NCBI RefSeq assembly: GCF_032884065.1
Contig: NW_027062998.1
Coordinates: 1-64,000, forward strand
From: Artemia franciscana
Taxonomy: Eukaryota > Arthropoda > Branchiopoda > Anostraca > Artemiidae
DNA length: 64,000 nucleotides
Reading direction: 5' to 3'
Part shown: positions 9,765 through 21,177 of the stretch, piece after piece
Layout: each line of letters opens with the position of its first letter
Numbering within the stretch: the stretch's first letter is position 1
The notes under the pieces: generated by a model
The model's input: only the letters and a program-made list of their open reading frames with translations
Database searches by the model: none
Told to the model about the DNA's origin: nothing
Program-made: the position numbers and the translations under genes

Positions 9765-10545
9765 AAAAAGGTAAAAAACTAAAAACTAAAAAAACAACTG
9801 AAAAAACTATAAAAAGGCAAAAACTACAAAAAAAAACTAAAAACTAATAAAAAAAATAAAAAAGCTAAAAAACTAAAAAAACTAAAAAACTAAAAAAACT
9901 AAAAACTAAAAAAAAAACTTAAAAAAAAGGAAAAAACTGAAAAATAGAAGAGAAAAAGAAAACTAATAAAATTAAGAATAAAATAAAAAAAATAAAAAAG
10001 ATAAAAACTAAAAAAAAAGTAAAAAGAAAAAACGAAAAAAAACTAAAAAAGCTAAAAAAAAAGGTAAAAACCAATAAAAAACTAAAAAGAAAAAAAGGAA
10101 AAAAAAAAAAAACTAAAAAAAAACTTAAAAAAAAGGAAAAAATTGAAAAATAGAAGAGAAAAAGAAAACTAATAAAATTAAGAATAAAAATAAAAAAAAA
10201 TAAAAAAGATAAAAACTAAAAAAAAAGTAAAAAGAAAAAACGAAAAAAACTAAAAAAGCTAAAAAAAAGGTAAAAACCAATAAAAAACTAAAAAGAAAAA
10301 AAAGAAAAAAACTGAAAAAAATTTCATCTAAAAAACTAAAAAAAACTAAAAACTAAAAGAACTAAAAAAGAAAAAAAAACTAAAAAAAGGAAAAAAACTG
10401 AAAAATAAAGGAGAAAAAGAAAACTAAAAAATATAAATAAAAATAAAAAAACTAAAAAGATAAAAACTTCAAAAAAAACTAAAAAGAAAAAAGAAAAAAA
10501 CTAAAAAACCTAAAAAAAGGTCAAAACCAATAAAAAAGAACTAAA
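9765..10545 (+). repeat. Long A-rich tract with CTAAAAA units
   Basis: About 780 bases of irregular CTAAAAA / GTAAAAA / GAAAAA units. A larger segment is duplicated: 9908-10080 and 10120-10300 share AAACTTAAAAAAAAGGAAAAA, GAAAAATAGAAGAGAAAAAG and AAAACCAATAAAAAACTAAA in the same order. It may be an expanded SINE tail. Confidence 0.85.
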
Positions 10546-10549
10546 AGGG

Positions 10550-10740
10550 GAACACTGGGACACAAATGACGACCGGGATACTGGGAATATAAATGACGAC
10601 CGGGACACAGGGAATGTTCAATTAGCACCGGGACACAGGGAGTATAAATGACGACGACCGGGACACAGGGACATAACTACAAAGGGGACGCCGGGGTGCA
10701 CAGGGGGATATATAAATGACGATGGCGACTCAGGGAATGG
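10550..10740 (+). repeat. GGGACACAGGGA minisatellite
   Basis: Five or six irregular units of GACGACCGGGACACAGGGAA with ATAAATGACG between them. They lie just upstream of the helicase tail fragment inside H2. Confidence 0.8.
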
Positions 10741-10743
10741 TCG

Positions 10744-10935
10744 ATTAGCAATCACCATCAACAAAGCTCAAGGGCAATCATTAGAATCATGAGGTATAGA
10801 TCGGATTGTACGGATTGTTTTCCCATGGACCATTATATGTTGCATGTTCAAGAGTCGGTAAACCTGACAATCTATTTATATGCACAGACAATGGGACAGC
10901 AAAGAATGTTGTATATTCGCAAGTTTTACGTAGTT
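10744..10935 (+). pseudogene. Helitron helicase C-terminal fragment
   Basis: Plus-strand translation gives [11 protein letters not shown] (motif V), then, with stops and frameshifts, remains of [26 protein letters not shown] and NVVYSQVLR. It matches the C-terminus of the minus-strand helicase of H1 at 6702-6890. Confidence 0.85.
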
Positions 10936-10938
10936 AAA

Positions 10939-10941
<3 letters not shown>

Positions 10942-11011
<70 letters not shown>
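10942..11011. repeat. (AT)n microsatellite in H2
   Basis: About 70 bases of AT dinucleotide between the helicase tail and the 3' GC-rich end. Confidence 0.95.
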
Positions 11012-11013
<2 letters not shown>

Positions 11014-11119
11014 ATCTATATTCACAGGTGGGACATAGGGACACAACTACAATGGCGCGTAACTAATATGGCGCGTAACGACTTACGCGCGCGGGGGGGC
11101 TTGGGGGGGGGCGCGAATA

Positions 11120-11368
<249 letters not shown>

Positions 11369-11379
11369 AATAGTGAGAA

Positions 11380-12583
11380 ACATCCCTTAAAAGTCATGGA
11401 ATCTTACGAAAACGAAAAATCACACCATCAGATTCAGCGTATCAAAGAACCCCACAGTAGAAGTTTCAGGCGCCTATCAACAAAATGTGGAATTTTGCAT
11501 TTTTTGCCACAAGACAGATCACGGATGCGTGTTTTTTTTTCTCCCTAGGGGTGATCGTATCGACCCAGTGGTCCTAGAATGTCGTGAGAGGGCTTATTCT
11601 AAATGAAATTAAAAGTTATAGTGGCCTTTTAAAGTGACCACAAAAATTGGAGGGTACCTAGGCCCCCTCCCACGCTCATTTTTTACCCAAAGTCACTTAA
11701 TCAATATTCTGAGATAGCCATTTTATTCAACATAGTCGAAAAACTTAATAACTATGTCTTTAGGGACGACTTACTCCCCCACAGTCCCCGTGGGAGGGGC
11801 CGCAAGTTACAAACTTTGACCAGTGTTTATATATTGTAATGGTTATTGGGAAGTGTACAGACGCTTGCAGAGGGATTTTTTGGTTGGGGTGGGAGGGTTT
11901 GAGGGGAGGGGATAATGCGGAGGGAATTTTCCATGGGGGAAGAAAATTTGCATGAAGGGGGTGCAGGATTGTCTAGCATTTTTTTTAAAGAACAATGAAA
12001 AATAAATTCGAAAAAGTTATTTCTACTGAAAGTAAGGAGCAGCATTTAAACTTAAAACGAACAGAAATTATTTCGCATATGAAGGATTCAACTCTTCCTA
12101 ATACCTCGCTGTTTACGCTAAAGTAATCTTATTAATTTCAACTATTTATTCTACGGCCGTGTGGATTCAGGGGTCATTTTTAAGGAATTGGGACAAAATG
12201 TAAGCTTTATTGTGAAGAGACAGGTACTGACAAGGGGGTGGATTCCCTCATAAACGTAATAAGAACATACGAATATAGAAGTTTGTTACATAGGTTAATT
12301 CGTAAGTTGCGTATATTTTTACTAATAAAAACGTTCGGAAAAAAATCAAAAGTTCTAGTTGCCTTTTTAAATAATCAAATAATTGAATGGTAACTAGGCC
12401 TACTCTCCCGCTCCTTTTTTGTCAAAATCGTCCGATCAAAACTATGAGAAAGCCATTTGGCCATAAAAAAAATTAATGTTCAAATTTCGTTTCAATTATT
12501 CATGTGCGGAGATGCATTAATTCAAAAACTTTCAAAAATTAGAAAAAAAAGTTTTTTAACTGAAAGTAAGGAGCAATATCAAA
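11380..12583 (-). repeat. Rep-A, minus copy
   Basis: Reverse-orientation Rep-A running from the AAAAGTCATGGAATCTTACG block through the C/G-rich module (11640-11960) and the hairpin module (12034-12290) to TAAGGAGCAATATCAAA. Its terminal palindrome end is cut off by (AT)n on the left. Confidence 0.85.
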
Positions 12584-13004
12584 CGGTTCGTGGTAACGAA
12601 CTGTAGTAAGGAGCCAGCCTCCTAAATAGTAACCAAAAATTTAGAAAATGGAATTTGATACCAATAGCTACATCAAAAGAATCGTATTTTAATGCTGATT
12701 TTAAATATATTATTTTAATCAAGTTTAGTCTTACCCATCAAAAGTTTAGAGCCTGAAAAATGTGGAAAAATAGGGGAAAACGAACCCTAAAAGTCATAGA
12801 ATCTTAGCGAAAATCACACCATTAGATTCAGCGTATCAGAGAACCCTGTTGTAGAAGTTTCAAGCTCCTAACTACAAAAATGTGGAATTTTGTATTTTTT
12901 GCCAGAAGGCAGATCACGGATATGTGTTTATTTGTTTTTTTTTCCCAGGGGGGATCATATCGACCCAGTGGTCCTAGAATCTCGCGAGACGGCTGATCTG
13001 AAAG
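12584..13004 (-). repeat. Rep-A, second minus copy, terminal third
   Basis: Starts with the terminal palindrome CGGTTCGTGGTAACGAACTG and follows the family up to the GACCCAGTGGTCCTAGAATC block, then jumps to the long-inverted-repeat module, so the middle is deleted. It is joined head to tail with the preceding copy. Confidence 0.85.
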
Positions 13005-13011
13005 CAAGCAA

Positions 13012-13245
13012 GCGACATTTACCTTAAAACGAACAGAGATTACTTCGTATTTGAAAGGGGCTGCTTCCTCATCAACGCCACGCTCTTTACGCTTAAGTCT
13101 TTTACTGTTTTAAAAAGTAGAGAAAGAGTCAAACTTTAGCGTAAAGAGTGGGGCGTTGATGAGTAAGCAGCCACTTTCATATACGAAGTAATTTCTGTTC
13201 GTTTTAAGTTTTAATGTCGCTCCTTACGTTCCGTTATAAAAACTT
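13012..13245. repeat. Rep-A long inverted repeat, third example
   Basis: Arms 13012-13098 and 13134-13220 pair with a ~35-base loop. The stem shows paired changes relative to 2771-3060 (GGGGCTGC… against GCAGCC…). Confidence 0.85.
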
Positions 13246-13422
13246 GTTTTTTTGTTTATTTAATATATCGCTTACTTGAAACCAGTTCTGTTCTTTAAGA
13301 TCTTCAGTAGCAATACGAACTTCATTCATTTTTCTTTGAGAGTCGTTTTTATTTCTATAACGATTTTCGGGACCTTATCAGGCACACATATGAGAAGCAC
13401 ACTTGGGAAGAAATCTATTGTT
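13246..13422. other. Unassigned stretch
   Basis: No repeat mate seen. It lies downstream of the possible minus-strand exon at 13423-13560. Confidence 0.4.
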
Positions 13423-13560
13423 CTAATTAGACGTACAAAAAGCTGCAATCAAATCTGAGACAATATCCTGACGCTTTGAGTTAGCAGCGGTACACGTCGA
13501 CAATTCTATAAGAAACTCAGTCAATTCTTTGCCTTTCACTATAACGTCATGTTTACAATA
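13423..13560 (-). other. Possible terminal exon, unidentified
   Basis: On the minus strand a possible acceptor (GGAGTGGTTTAG) is followed by 45 open codons ending in TAG (13423-13425). The translation is coding-like (…VKGKELTEFLIELSTCTAAN…, then SDLIAAF). No family recognised. Downstream of the second beta-glucuronidase exon on the same strand, but it does not resemble that enzyme. Confidence 0.3.
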
Positions 13561-14460
13561 CTAAACCACTCCGGCTAAAAAATCATAACTTTTATTTCAA
13601 GCTTTAATTGACTCAGTCAAAAAGTCAACAGTTGGTTGTAAACAAGTTCCTTATTTTCTTCCTAAGGCCCATGCCAGTATGCACTGGAATAAACTGGCTC
13701 AGAGTCCAAAATTGAGATTGGCGGGCTAGTTTATCAAAGTATAATATCAGCTAGGAGACGCTCACTCTGCTATGCAAGGACCAAGGAAGGGCCAGTTTGT
13801 GAGCAAAGCATCAATTTCTGTTACATAATCCCTGCAATTGTGAGGAACTTTTACCAGTAGATAAACGCCTCTTGCCAAAGGTATCATTCTTTCCTCTGCT
13901 TGCCTAATCAGACACTGATAATGCAAATATATTCTTGTTATATAGGTCAATAGAAACAGGGTGGGAATTTATCCGTCATTATAATCCTTATTACAACACG
14001 GTATTACTACTCGTATAAAAACTTAATAAAATAATAGTGTCCATAAACCATAGATTATTTGTATATCAATAAATATGTGTGTTTTCCTTCCACCTTTTGT
14101 TCTGGGGTGTCATCTCAATCCCTAAAATAGCTGCAAAAAAATGAGTTCTCAAAAACGAGAGGGAAAGTTGTGACAAAATCTTGTCACATTGTTGTTGTTC
14201 TAGAAATAACAGCGTTTGAGTGTCTACCAGTGGCAGCCAGGCCACAGTGAACCGAGTAGAGAGTCTTGCACAAAGCCAAAGTTTGGTTTTCTGTCTGATG
14301 TTCGCTTACGACATGGACACATAACGAAAAGTGATTATTGACGTGTAGCATTTGTGAAACTTTTTTCAGATGTTTATGCGTTCCTGTTTTCCTCAAAAGC
14401 TTCGAGAGAACGCATAATTGGCTGATGGAGCTCAAGTAAATGCATAACTGAATCATGGCG
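13561..14460. other. Unique stretch without recognised gene
   Basis: Moderately complex sequence with short open frames on the minus strand (13762-13950, 14184-14456) that carry no motif. Possible intron or intergenic DNA. Confidence 0.4.
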
Positions 14461-14464
14461 GTCG

Positions 14465-15012
14465 ACCCACCTTATTTCCGAAAAACTTAAAGCTTAAATT
14501 TTATCCCAATTCTTTAAGAATGACCCATGAATCACAAAGGCGTTAAAATAATTAGTTAAAATTGCAAGAAATTCCTTAGCGTAAAGAGCGAGGTATTTAG
14601 GAGGAGACGAACTTCCTCATATCGTAATAGTTTCTGTTTATTTCAAGTTTTAATGCTGCTCCTTACATCCAGTTGAAAAAAATTTCATATTTATTTTTAA
14701 TTTTTTTTTTTATGGAATACTAGACAATCCTGCACCCCTTTCTTAGAATTTGTCTTCCCCCATGATAAATACTCCATTAAAAGATCATCCAAAGTAACCC
14801 CCTCCCCTCGATTCCCTCTCTAACCAGAAAAAATACCCCTGAAAACGTCTGTACACTTTCCAATAACTATTTCTATTTAAATAATGGTCAAAGTTTTTAA
14901 CCTGCAGCCCCTCCCCCAGGGACCGTGGGGGAGTAATTCATCCCCAAAGACATAGTTATTAGGTTTTTCGACCATTATGAACAAAATGGCTACCTCAAAA
15001 TTTTGATCCGGT
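14465..15012 (+). repeat. Rep-A, partial plus copy
   Basis: Starts inside the second hairpin module (TTTATCCCAATTCTTTAAGAAT) and runs through the C/G-rich module to TCAAAATTTTGATCCG, then stops. Both ends are truncated. Confidence 0.85.
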
Positions 15013-15780
15013 TTTAACTTAGATAAATAAAACACTGTTAAGACTTTAAGGAAGAAATGTTAGCATACGTATATTCAACAGAAAACAAATATTTATCTGT
15101 TGTTCTTCTTTCAGTAAATTGTGACGCTCTGGCCTTGAGAAGGAATGGGTATTGTCAGTCATACTAATGATGATTTCTACTTATTTTAGTTTTGCTCGGT
15201 TATCTATTGTAATTCCTATTCGTTTGGATTTCATTTCTTTATTGATGGTGATTTGAGGTAGTTCTTTACTTGTTAGGCTATTCAATTTTATTTCTGATCT
15301 GTGTTTATTTAATGCAGTTTTTTCTTTGTCTTTGAAAATCTTATTTCGTGGAGAAAAACCTTTTAAATTAATTTCTGTTCGTTTTTCATTGATATAGTCA
15401 TTGTCACGGGAAAATAAAGTATTTATAAATTTTTTTTTTTTTTTTTGTAAGAAGCTATATTTAGGCTTGTTATTTGTATGTTGGAGATACTTTTTGAACA
15501 ATGTTTAACAACATCCATTCTTTTCAAAATCCTGACACAAATAGTATTGTTTAAATTTGTTTTGAACAAAAAAAGTGAATACCATTTCCAAGAAATTATA
15601 TCTATGCTCTTTAACAGCCTTGATATACTTACTCTCTTTTGATTTGGTTAAATGATCAATTGAAACCATCGGTCTTTTTTGGATAATCCTGAAACGTCTT
15701 ATTCGTTACCAACATACACACCATGACTTTTGATTTGGTTTTAATTCATCATTTAGTTTTGAACCATTATGGGCAGATTG
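15013..15780. other. Unassigned AT-rich stretch
   Basis: A lysine-rich minus-strand open frame (15181-15501) crosses a poly-T run and has low complexity, so it is not called. Nothing else recognised. Confidence 0.4.
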
Positions 15781-16010
15781 CATGACTGGAGGGGGGGGGG
15801 GGGCGTTGAAATTACCAATGTCCTTAAGCATATAGTTACTGGACGGTTCAAATATAATGAAAAAATGGCTGTCTAAAATTTTTATTGCAAGTGCTTAGAG
15901 AATTATTGCCAAAGTAGGAGGGCTTCTTACCTTCAAATCACTTTTGCTTCTTAAAAAAGGCGCTTGAAATTTTAATTTTCAACTAAATTACCTACTATAA
16001 AAGTTTCAAT
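15781..16010 (+). repeat. Diverged single Rep-A-like module
   Basis: A G-run at 15789, then TATAGTTACTGGACGGTTCAAATATAATGAAAAAATGGCTGTCTAAAATTTT-like order, then AAAAAAGGCGCTTGAAATTT. This parallels the C/G-rich module of Rep-A (GTTATTATGG…AAAATGGCTATCTCAAAATTTT…AAAAAGGGCACTAGAAC) at low similarity. Confidence 0.55.
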
Positions 16011-16295
16011 GATAATACTATCTATGATGGAACAGCACTACCTATCATATTGCTTATATGCCATATTGAAGATCTGCATTCTATAATATTTTTGTTTAAA
16101 TGGGGCTCCCCAAGCGTTCCCTAGAAATTTTACCTTAATACCCTTAGTTGCATTAGCTGCTGTAGCCATCAAAATAGTATTAAAAGTATGCACATAGCGT
16201 CTTTTAGCTAGTTCAAAATGAACAACAGCTAACCCGATGCAATGTTTTTCATCATAAGATGGATTGTTTTTATGAGTAATTTCGAAAACATTTAC
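16011..16295. other. Satellite-like fragment and spacer
   Basis: Contains pieces reminiscent of the ~117-bp tandem unit in reverse (TACCTTAATACCCTTAGTTG, TATGCACATAGCGTCTTTTAG). It lies immediately downstream of the second beta-glucuronidase exon, so if that gene is real this is intron. Confidence 0.4.
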
Positions 16296-16417
16296 CCGAA
16301 AATCTTCATTCTTTCCAAACCATGATTGACAAAAATGCCTGAGATATTCCAGCTAATCGATCGAATTCCAACTTTCAACCGATAGAAATCCTCAACCTCA
16401 CCGTCTTTCAAATGAAT
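16296..16417 (-). CDS. GUSB: Beta-glucuronidase-like exon (downstream of the pair), frame-broken
   Basis: Minus-strand exon after the acceptor TTTATTTTCAG, starting in phase 0 at 16417. It codes IHLKDGEVEDFYRLKVGIR, then SISWN and IFVNH, matching the end of the Ig-like domain and entry into the TIM barrel of glycoside hydrolase family 2 beta-glucuronidases (DFY..PVGIRTV). It then continues in another frame as FGKNEDFR, matching the NKHED-type block. Residues expected between VNH and FGK are missing, so a small deletion breaks the frame. Donor CGG|GTAAAT at 16295. It continues exon 20487-20677, which ends in phase 0, across a 4.07-kb intron. The gene may be a decaying copy, or the break may be an assembly error. 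Confidence 0.82.
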
Positions 16418-17134
16418 CTGAAAATAAATCAACATATTAACCATCCAAAAGCTCATCACAGGACGCTGTCATAATTTCCTATATCGCAAAATGATCCATC
16501 AGTCATTTTTGTCTTCATAAGAACTATTGTCTTAAGATAACAAGAAACAAGTAGCAAATCGTCCCAGAGAGCTGTTTTATCGTATCTTCAACTTTTTCGG
16601 GAAGTGGAGTTAAGACGGCCATCTAATGTAAAATTTTTTGTTCTATCCGATTCCGTTGACCATTCTATTGTATCTCAACTAAGAGTGCCTCAATTTTAGA
16701 TTTCTCGTTTATCGTATCTCATATTTTACCGTTTTGTTAAGAGCGGTTTTGTCGTATCTCATATGGGAAAATTACTTGGGCATTTCTGTCGTAACTCAGT
16801 CTACGTACACTTTTGATGAAGAAAAGATTTGGTAAAAGTTTCACAATGAGTCACAAACAGACATTATTTACATCTGTACAAGTTCCACAATATTTACAGG
16901 AATTCAGTGCGTCATTATTGTGGAATTGACTAATATTTTGCTCCAAGAATGTAATATATATTATATCTTATATTATATATATTATATTATATATAGTACA
17001 TATGTAGAATATAATTTAATATTATCAAATACCTGTTTTGTTATGATTTTGTTGCGTATTAGTGGTCAGAATAAATCTTGGATATGATCGTATTTTGGTA
17101 GTGCTTCCTTGTAACGCAGCAGCTTGTCGGTAAA

Positions 17135-17512
17135 TTTTTCGCAGGTCATATTATTGACTTGCAAATAAAGTGAACATACCACTCGATGCCTTTTTTATGT
17201 TCTTTACAAATATAATAATTGCTTCTATCGCAAATTTAAATTTAAGCACTTTTTGACCTCACCTAACTAACCCAGCCTAACCTAACTAACCCAACCTAAC
17301 CTAGCTATATATAATTTTAGCGCTGAGAAAACGTGGTATTATTTTGTCAAAAACGACCGAAAACGCGACCGACGTTTTCGTCGGTAATAATCGCTTCTAT
17401 CGCAAATTCAAATTTAAACACTTTTTGACCTCACCTAGCTAACCCAGCTTAACCTAACTTAACTATAGATAATTTTGGCGCTGAGAAAATGTGGTATTAT
17501 TTCGGTCAAAAA
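17135..17512 (+). repeat. Rep-D with internal duplication
   Basis: Two tandem partial units (about 17205-17345 and 17388-17512) share GCTTCTATCGCAAATT, AGCACTTTTTGACCTCACC, CCTAACCTAAC-like runs, GGCGCTGAGAAAA and GTCAAAAACGACCGAA. The start matches the ends of the Rep-D element at 28078-28630. A small palindrome (AAAACG…CGTTTTCGTCGGT) lies between the units. Confidence 0.75.
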
Positions 17513-17549
17513 CGACCGAAGGGGGCTAAAGCACCTTCATTTGTTTTCT

Positions 17550-18088
17550 CCACTAGATCTGGGGAGGAAGTTACTGAAAATAAAAAAGACACGTCCTTTG
17601 AATGTCCTGCAAGTGAAGTTCTTTGAATTTAAAAAGCCAGCAAAGCTGTACAAGCACTCATTGGTACCATATTCAAAGGAAAAACAAGTTGAGTTCCATC
17701 AGGATAACGCTAAGAGAGTTTGGTGAAAAACTTCTTTCCCTGGAGACTTGCAAATAGCTACTATATCACAAGAATGTACTTCGGTTATAAAGTGTCCCAA
17801 CACTTCGGCTGTCCGTGTTGTTGAACGTCTTTGTTTTGCCCAAAATTTGTGGCAAAAATATTAATCTACCTGATGCAAACATCAAAGATGTCAAGTATCT
17901 CCTGAACTTCATCCCCAACTAAGACCAGAAGTATTTAAAAACCAAGAATGAACAGTACTACAAGGCCAAGGGGGATACTGAACGTTTGGAAGCCTCTCCG
18001 TCTGCTTGAGATCCATGTCCAGAGGAGGATTCTATTGAAGCGAAACGGCGGCCAGCAAAGAAACTAAAAAAAATTAACGTTTCTGAGG
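17550..18088 (+). pseudogene. Unidentified processed-looking coding remnant
   Basis: Plus-strand frames, joined by at least two shifts and interrupted by stops, read …EFKKPAKLYKHSLVPYSKEK…, then QIATISQECTSVIKCPNTSA, then DANIKDVKYLLNFIPN, DQKYLKTKNEQYYKAKGD and finally CPEEDSIEAKRRPAKKLKK. Composition and codon use are clearly protein-like over about 180 codons without introns. No family recognised. It could be a processed pseudogene or the C-terminal region of a transposon protein. It lies in the putative beta-glucuronidase intron on the opposite strand. Confidence 0.55.
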
Positions 18089-20486
18089 TTTTCTTAATTT
18101 TTATACTTTTTCAAATAGTATTGCTGCATCAGAACTCGTTTGTCATATCTTCATTTTGAAAAGAATAGTAGGCCCACACCATTTAGTTGTATCTAAGTCT
18201 ACTAAACTTTCTGTAAGGTTGGATTATCGTATCTGTATTTCATTTCAAGTTTTGACAATGAAAACTTCACTTTTTCCTTCTCATATTCGGGAGACTGTCC
18301 TAGTTATTTTTTCTCTTTTTTTGATGTATTTGTGAAGAAAACTTGTTGTACCGTGTAAGTTCCAGCAAAGCTGAAAATTTCAAAGTTGTTTTTCTAGGAA
18401 TTTTGAAAACCTTAGTTACGACAAAACCACTCTCAGGGGATGAAATGTATCTTCAGTGAATTAGTAGGGAAGATAAGGAACTAAAAGTAATAGCTCCATT
18501 GAAAACATTGATGTTTGATGACGTATGACAATTATGAAAATTACTGATTTTCATAGAAAATTGAATAATCGATATAAATAAAATGTGATTTGTTATTTAT
18601 TTTATTTTATAAGACTGGAGCGGAAATATCTCAAAAAGTGATTGTTAATCAGCATTTTCTGTTTTCAAGAATTATTATGAGTCAAATGTTTTTGTGGAAA
18701 AAGTTGACATAGGTTGCCTTGAAAAATCTTGGATATCAAGGGATTACCCGATCCCACGTATATGCATGAATCCACAAACAGTTTAGAAACATTTTTTTTT
18801 TCTATCAAATTATGTAGGAATTTTTGTCGTTGGCACAAAATTCATACATTTTTGGATTAAAATAAGGACTAAATTAGAAAAAAGTTACAATTGAATATAA
18901 AGAACTCAAACAACAAATTATTAACATGAAGTACCAGAAGCTTTATGAAAAAGTCATTGTCAGCTGCAAATCATTAAACTAATTTATAGCATTCGGAAAT
19001 ACTCTGTTAACAGAAGTGTTGACAGATACAATACTTTGGAAGAAAGGGGTATCTAGCGTTATGTCCATCAAAAACGTGCAGCTCAACTCAGAAAAAAATA
19101 TATTTAGTCCAATACCTCACTAGAGCTTTTCTTTTGCCCGATTTTAAGAAGTTCCTTTTTGCTTTGGAGATATAATGCTGGTAAATACACATATAAAACA
19201 TTTTTAACGATTATTCATAAGTTTCAAGTTGATTGGCTCTTACATATGACTAGATTCATCTTGACAATTTTTTCTCACAAAATATCTCTTTTGAATCAGA
19301 CCAACGTAAAATTCAATCCTTGGAAATTTCCTTACCTTTCTTAATAATGAACATGCATATCTTTGTTTCCATTGAAAAAAGAAGACATACCCAGATTTAC
19401 CATTATATCTTTCTGAGTTCAAGAATAGGGAAATGGACTGAGAGTGACAAAAGAACACAAGCTGAATAAAAGGGATCAAGTTGTAGTGCAGTTTTTATAG
19501 CACAATTTACCATAAAATGACCATTGACATGGGAAAACCCTTCGATACCTTGCTCAATCTTACTATTCTTCCTTTAAACGTTCTCATTCTCCTCGAGTTT
19601 CCAAATAAAAATATACTTTCTCGATACTAATAAATCCCAATACCAAAAGTTTTCCAAATAAATTATTGATAGGTCTTAAAATATGACGAAGGAAATGTGA
19701 CTCCACCCAAGCAATTCAAAGCGCTCCAAATTGTATAGCTTATTCTTCACACAGACGTTTAAGGAGAAAAAAAAATGAATTCACAACTTCCCATTAAAAT
19801 ATTAAATCAAATTTGTGGAACACGAATTTAAACCTGCAATGCTAGAGGTACCAACTGATCCCCTTAGCCCTCCAAACACACAACCCTTCTACGACTACAA
19901 ACTTTTATAGTAAAACAGTAGCATGTTACGTTTAAGTTCAACCTGAATTTTACAGGCAATTTGAATTTCACTAACTAGGTTAAGGTTTTGACAGATTCAG
20001 CGCAATAGCAATCTAAGTTCTAAATGGGAGAGAAAACAAGAAAGTTCAGAACTCAATTCAATACATATGAAAAAAAATATCTAGGCATATTAGTGAGTGA
20101 CAAAGATAGACAATATATTTCTTTCCGGGATCATAACATACAAGTGCATTCACAAAACTATCGATACTTATTGTACATAAAAATGTACAAAACTGTTCAG
20201 ATTTTTTGAACTAATTGATGTTATGCTTTTGTTTTCCTATTGTATAGCGTAGAGTTTCGAATTTTTTCTTTTTTTTACGAACTTTGATTTTGTTTCAGAA
20301 GCTGATATATAATAGGCAACAGTATAACAGATGTGCAACTAAAACAATGTTTATTTGGGATATCCCTATGAGTAAGTAATTTTTCGATTCATTAGTAAGG
20401 TTTTGATTATTAATTAATATAGAAATGCAGCTTTAATCAGTTATTTTCCTTTTTTTTGTCTATACTCATCACAGTAGTGTAAATAC
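18089..20486. other. Putative intron of the beta-glucuronidase-like gene
   Basis: AT-rich unique sequence between two phase-compatible minus-strand exons. Several short open frames (for example 19159-19344 and 19240-19479) show no motif. No repeat mate was noticed elsewhere in the window. Confidence 0.5.
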
Positions 20487-20677
20487 CTTCAAAGTATAAA
20501 GATATCCAGGTCGTTCATTCATCATTTTTGGCCACCACAATTTGGGTCTTTTAAAACACATTTCTTTCTTAATTCCGAAACTTGAAGCAACAGTTGATCC
20601 GTTTTCATCCAGTAAATCTGTGTATATTAATACGTCTCTTGAGCATCCTTGACGAAGTACAGAATACCGTACTTTAC
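20487..20677 (-). CDS. GUSB: Beta-glucuronidase-like exon (upstream of the pair)
   Basis: A 191-base minus-strand exon: acceptor AATTTTATAG before 20677, donor AAG|GTATTT after 20487. It starts with two bases of a split Gly codon and then has 63 open codons. The translation contains LIYTDLLDENGSTVAS and KLWWPKMMNERPGYLYTLK, matching the Ig-like beta-sandwich region of family 2 beta-glucuronidases (human WWPYLMHERPAYLYSLEV). The enzyme is a lysosomal or secreted hydrolase removing terminal glucuronic acid from glycosaminoglycans. Upstream exons (sugar-binding domain) were not found between here and the window end. WWP…LYTL also occurs in related beta-galactosidase and mannosidase families, but MNERPGYLY fits glucuronidase best. 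Confidence 0.87.
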
Positions 20678-20880
20678 CTATAAAATTAAATTTATAGCAA
20701 TCACATACGACTAACTATTATCTTTACACAAGAAGAGTGCTGAGAAGGACCAAGGCAAATACTTTTCTTTGATGAAATCTGGATGTGATAGTGGAATGGA
20801 TGGACGGAGAGGCAAAACGATGGAGATAAAGAAAAATAAGAAGGAGTAAGAGAGAAATTAAGAGGGACAGAAGAAAAAAG

Positions 20881-20885
20881 AAAGA

Positions 20886-20984
<99 letters not shown>

Positions 20985-21018
20985 GGAGAGAGAGAGAGAG
21001 GGGGAGAGAGAGAGAGAC
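20881..21018. repeat. (AG)n microsatellite
   Basis: About 100 bases of near-perfect AG, then GGAGAG-type interruptions. Open frames of Ser-Leu repeats on the minus strand are artefacts. Confidence 0.95.
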
Positions 21019-21177
21019 AGGTGTTAGGGGAAAGAGATACATATAAGAAAAGAGACCGAGAGGAAGGATCACGCAAGAACTAGAAAAAAAACACGGAAGA
21101 CTATCGATCCAAATTTAATAAATTATAAAAACATTTTTTCAAACTTATCTAAGAAAACTTGTAAATTTCTTTTTACA

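Larger units (their letters stand above)
9521..11118 (+). mobile_element. Helitron H2, non-autonomous (plus strand)
   Basis: Starts with the same 5' region as H1 (AAAAATAAGTTGTCTGTCTG). It then carries a tRNA-like unit, a ~780-base A-rich tract, a short GGGACACAGGGA minisatellite and a decayed helicase C-terminus. It ends in the family's GC-rich 3' tract (GCGCGTAACGACTTACGCGC, then G-run and GCGCGAA) at about 11118. The terminal hairpin is cut short there by a very long (AT)n tract. It lacks the Rep gene. Confidence 0.8.

Noticed and set aside
19300..19480. Another beta-glucuronidase exon in the intron
   Set aside because: A frame with EFYVGLIQ looked faintly similar to DFY..VGIR, but 16296-16417 matches far better and in phase.
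20701..21076. Minus-strand frames of Ser-Leu repeats
   Set aside because: They are translations of the (AG)n microsatellite.
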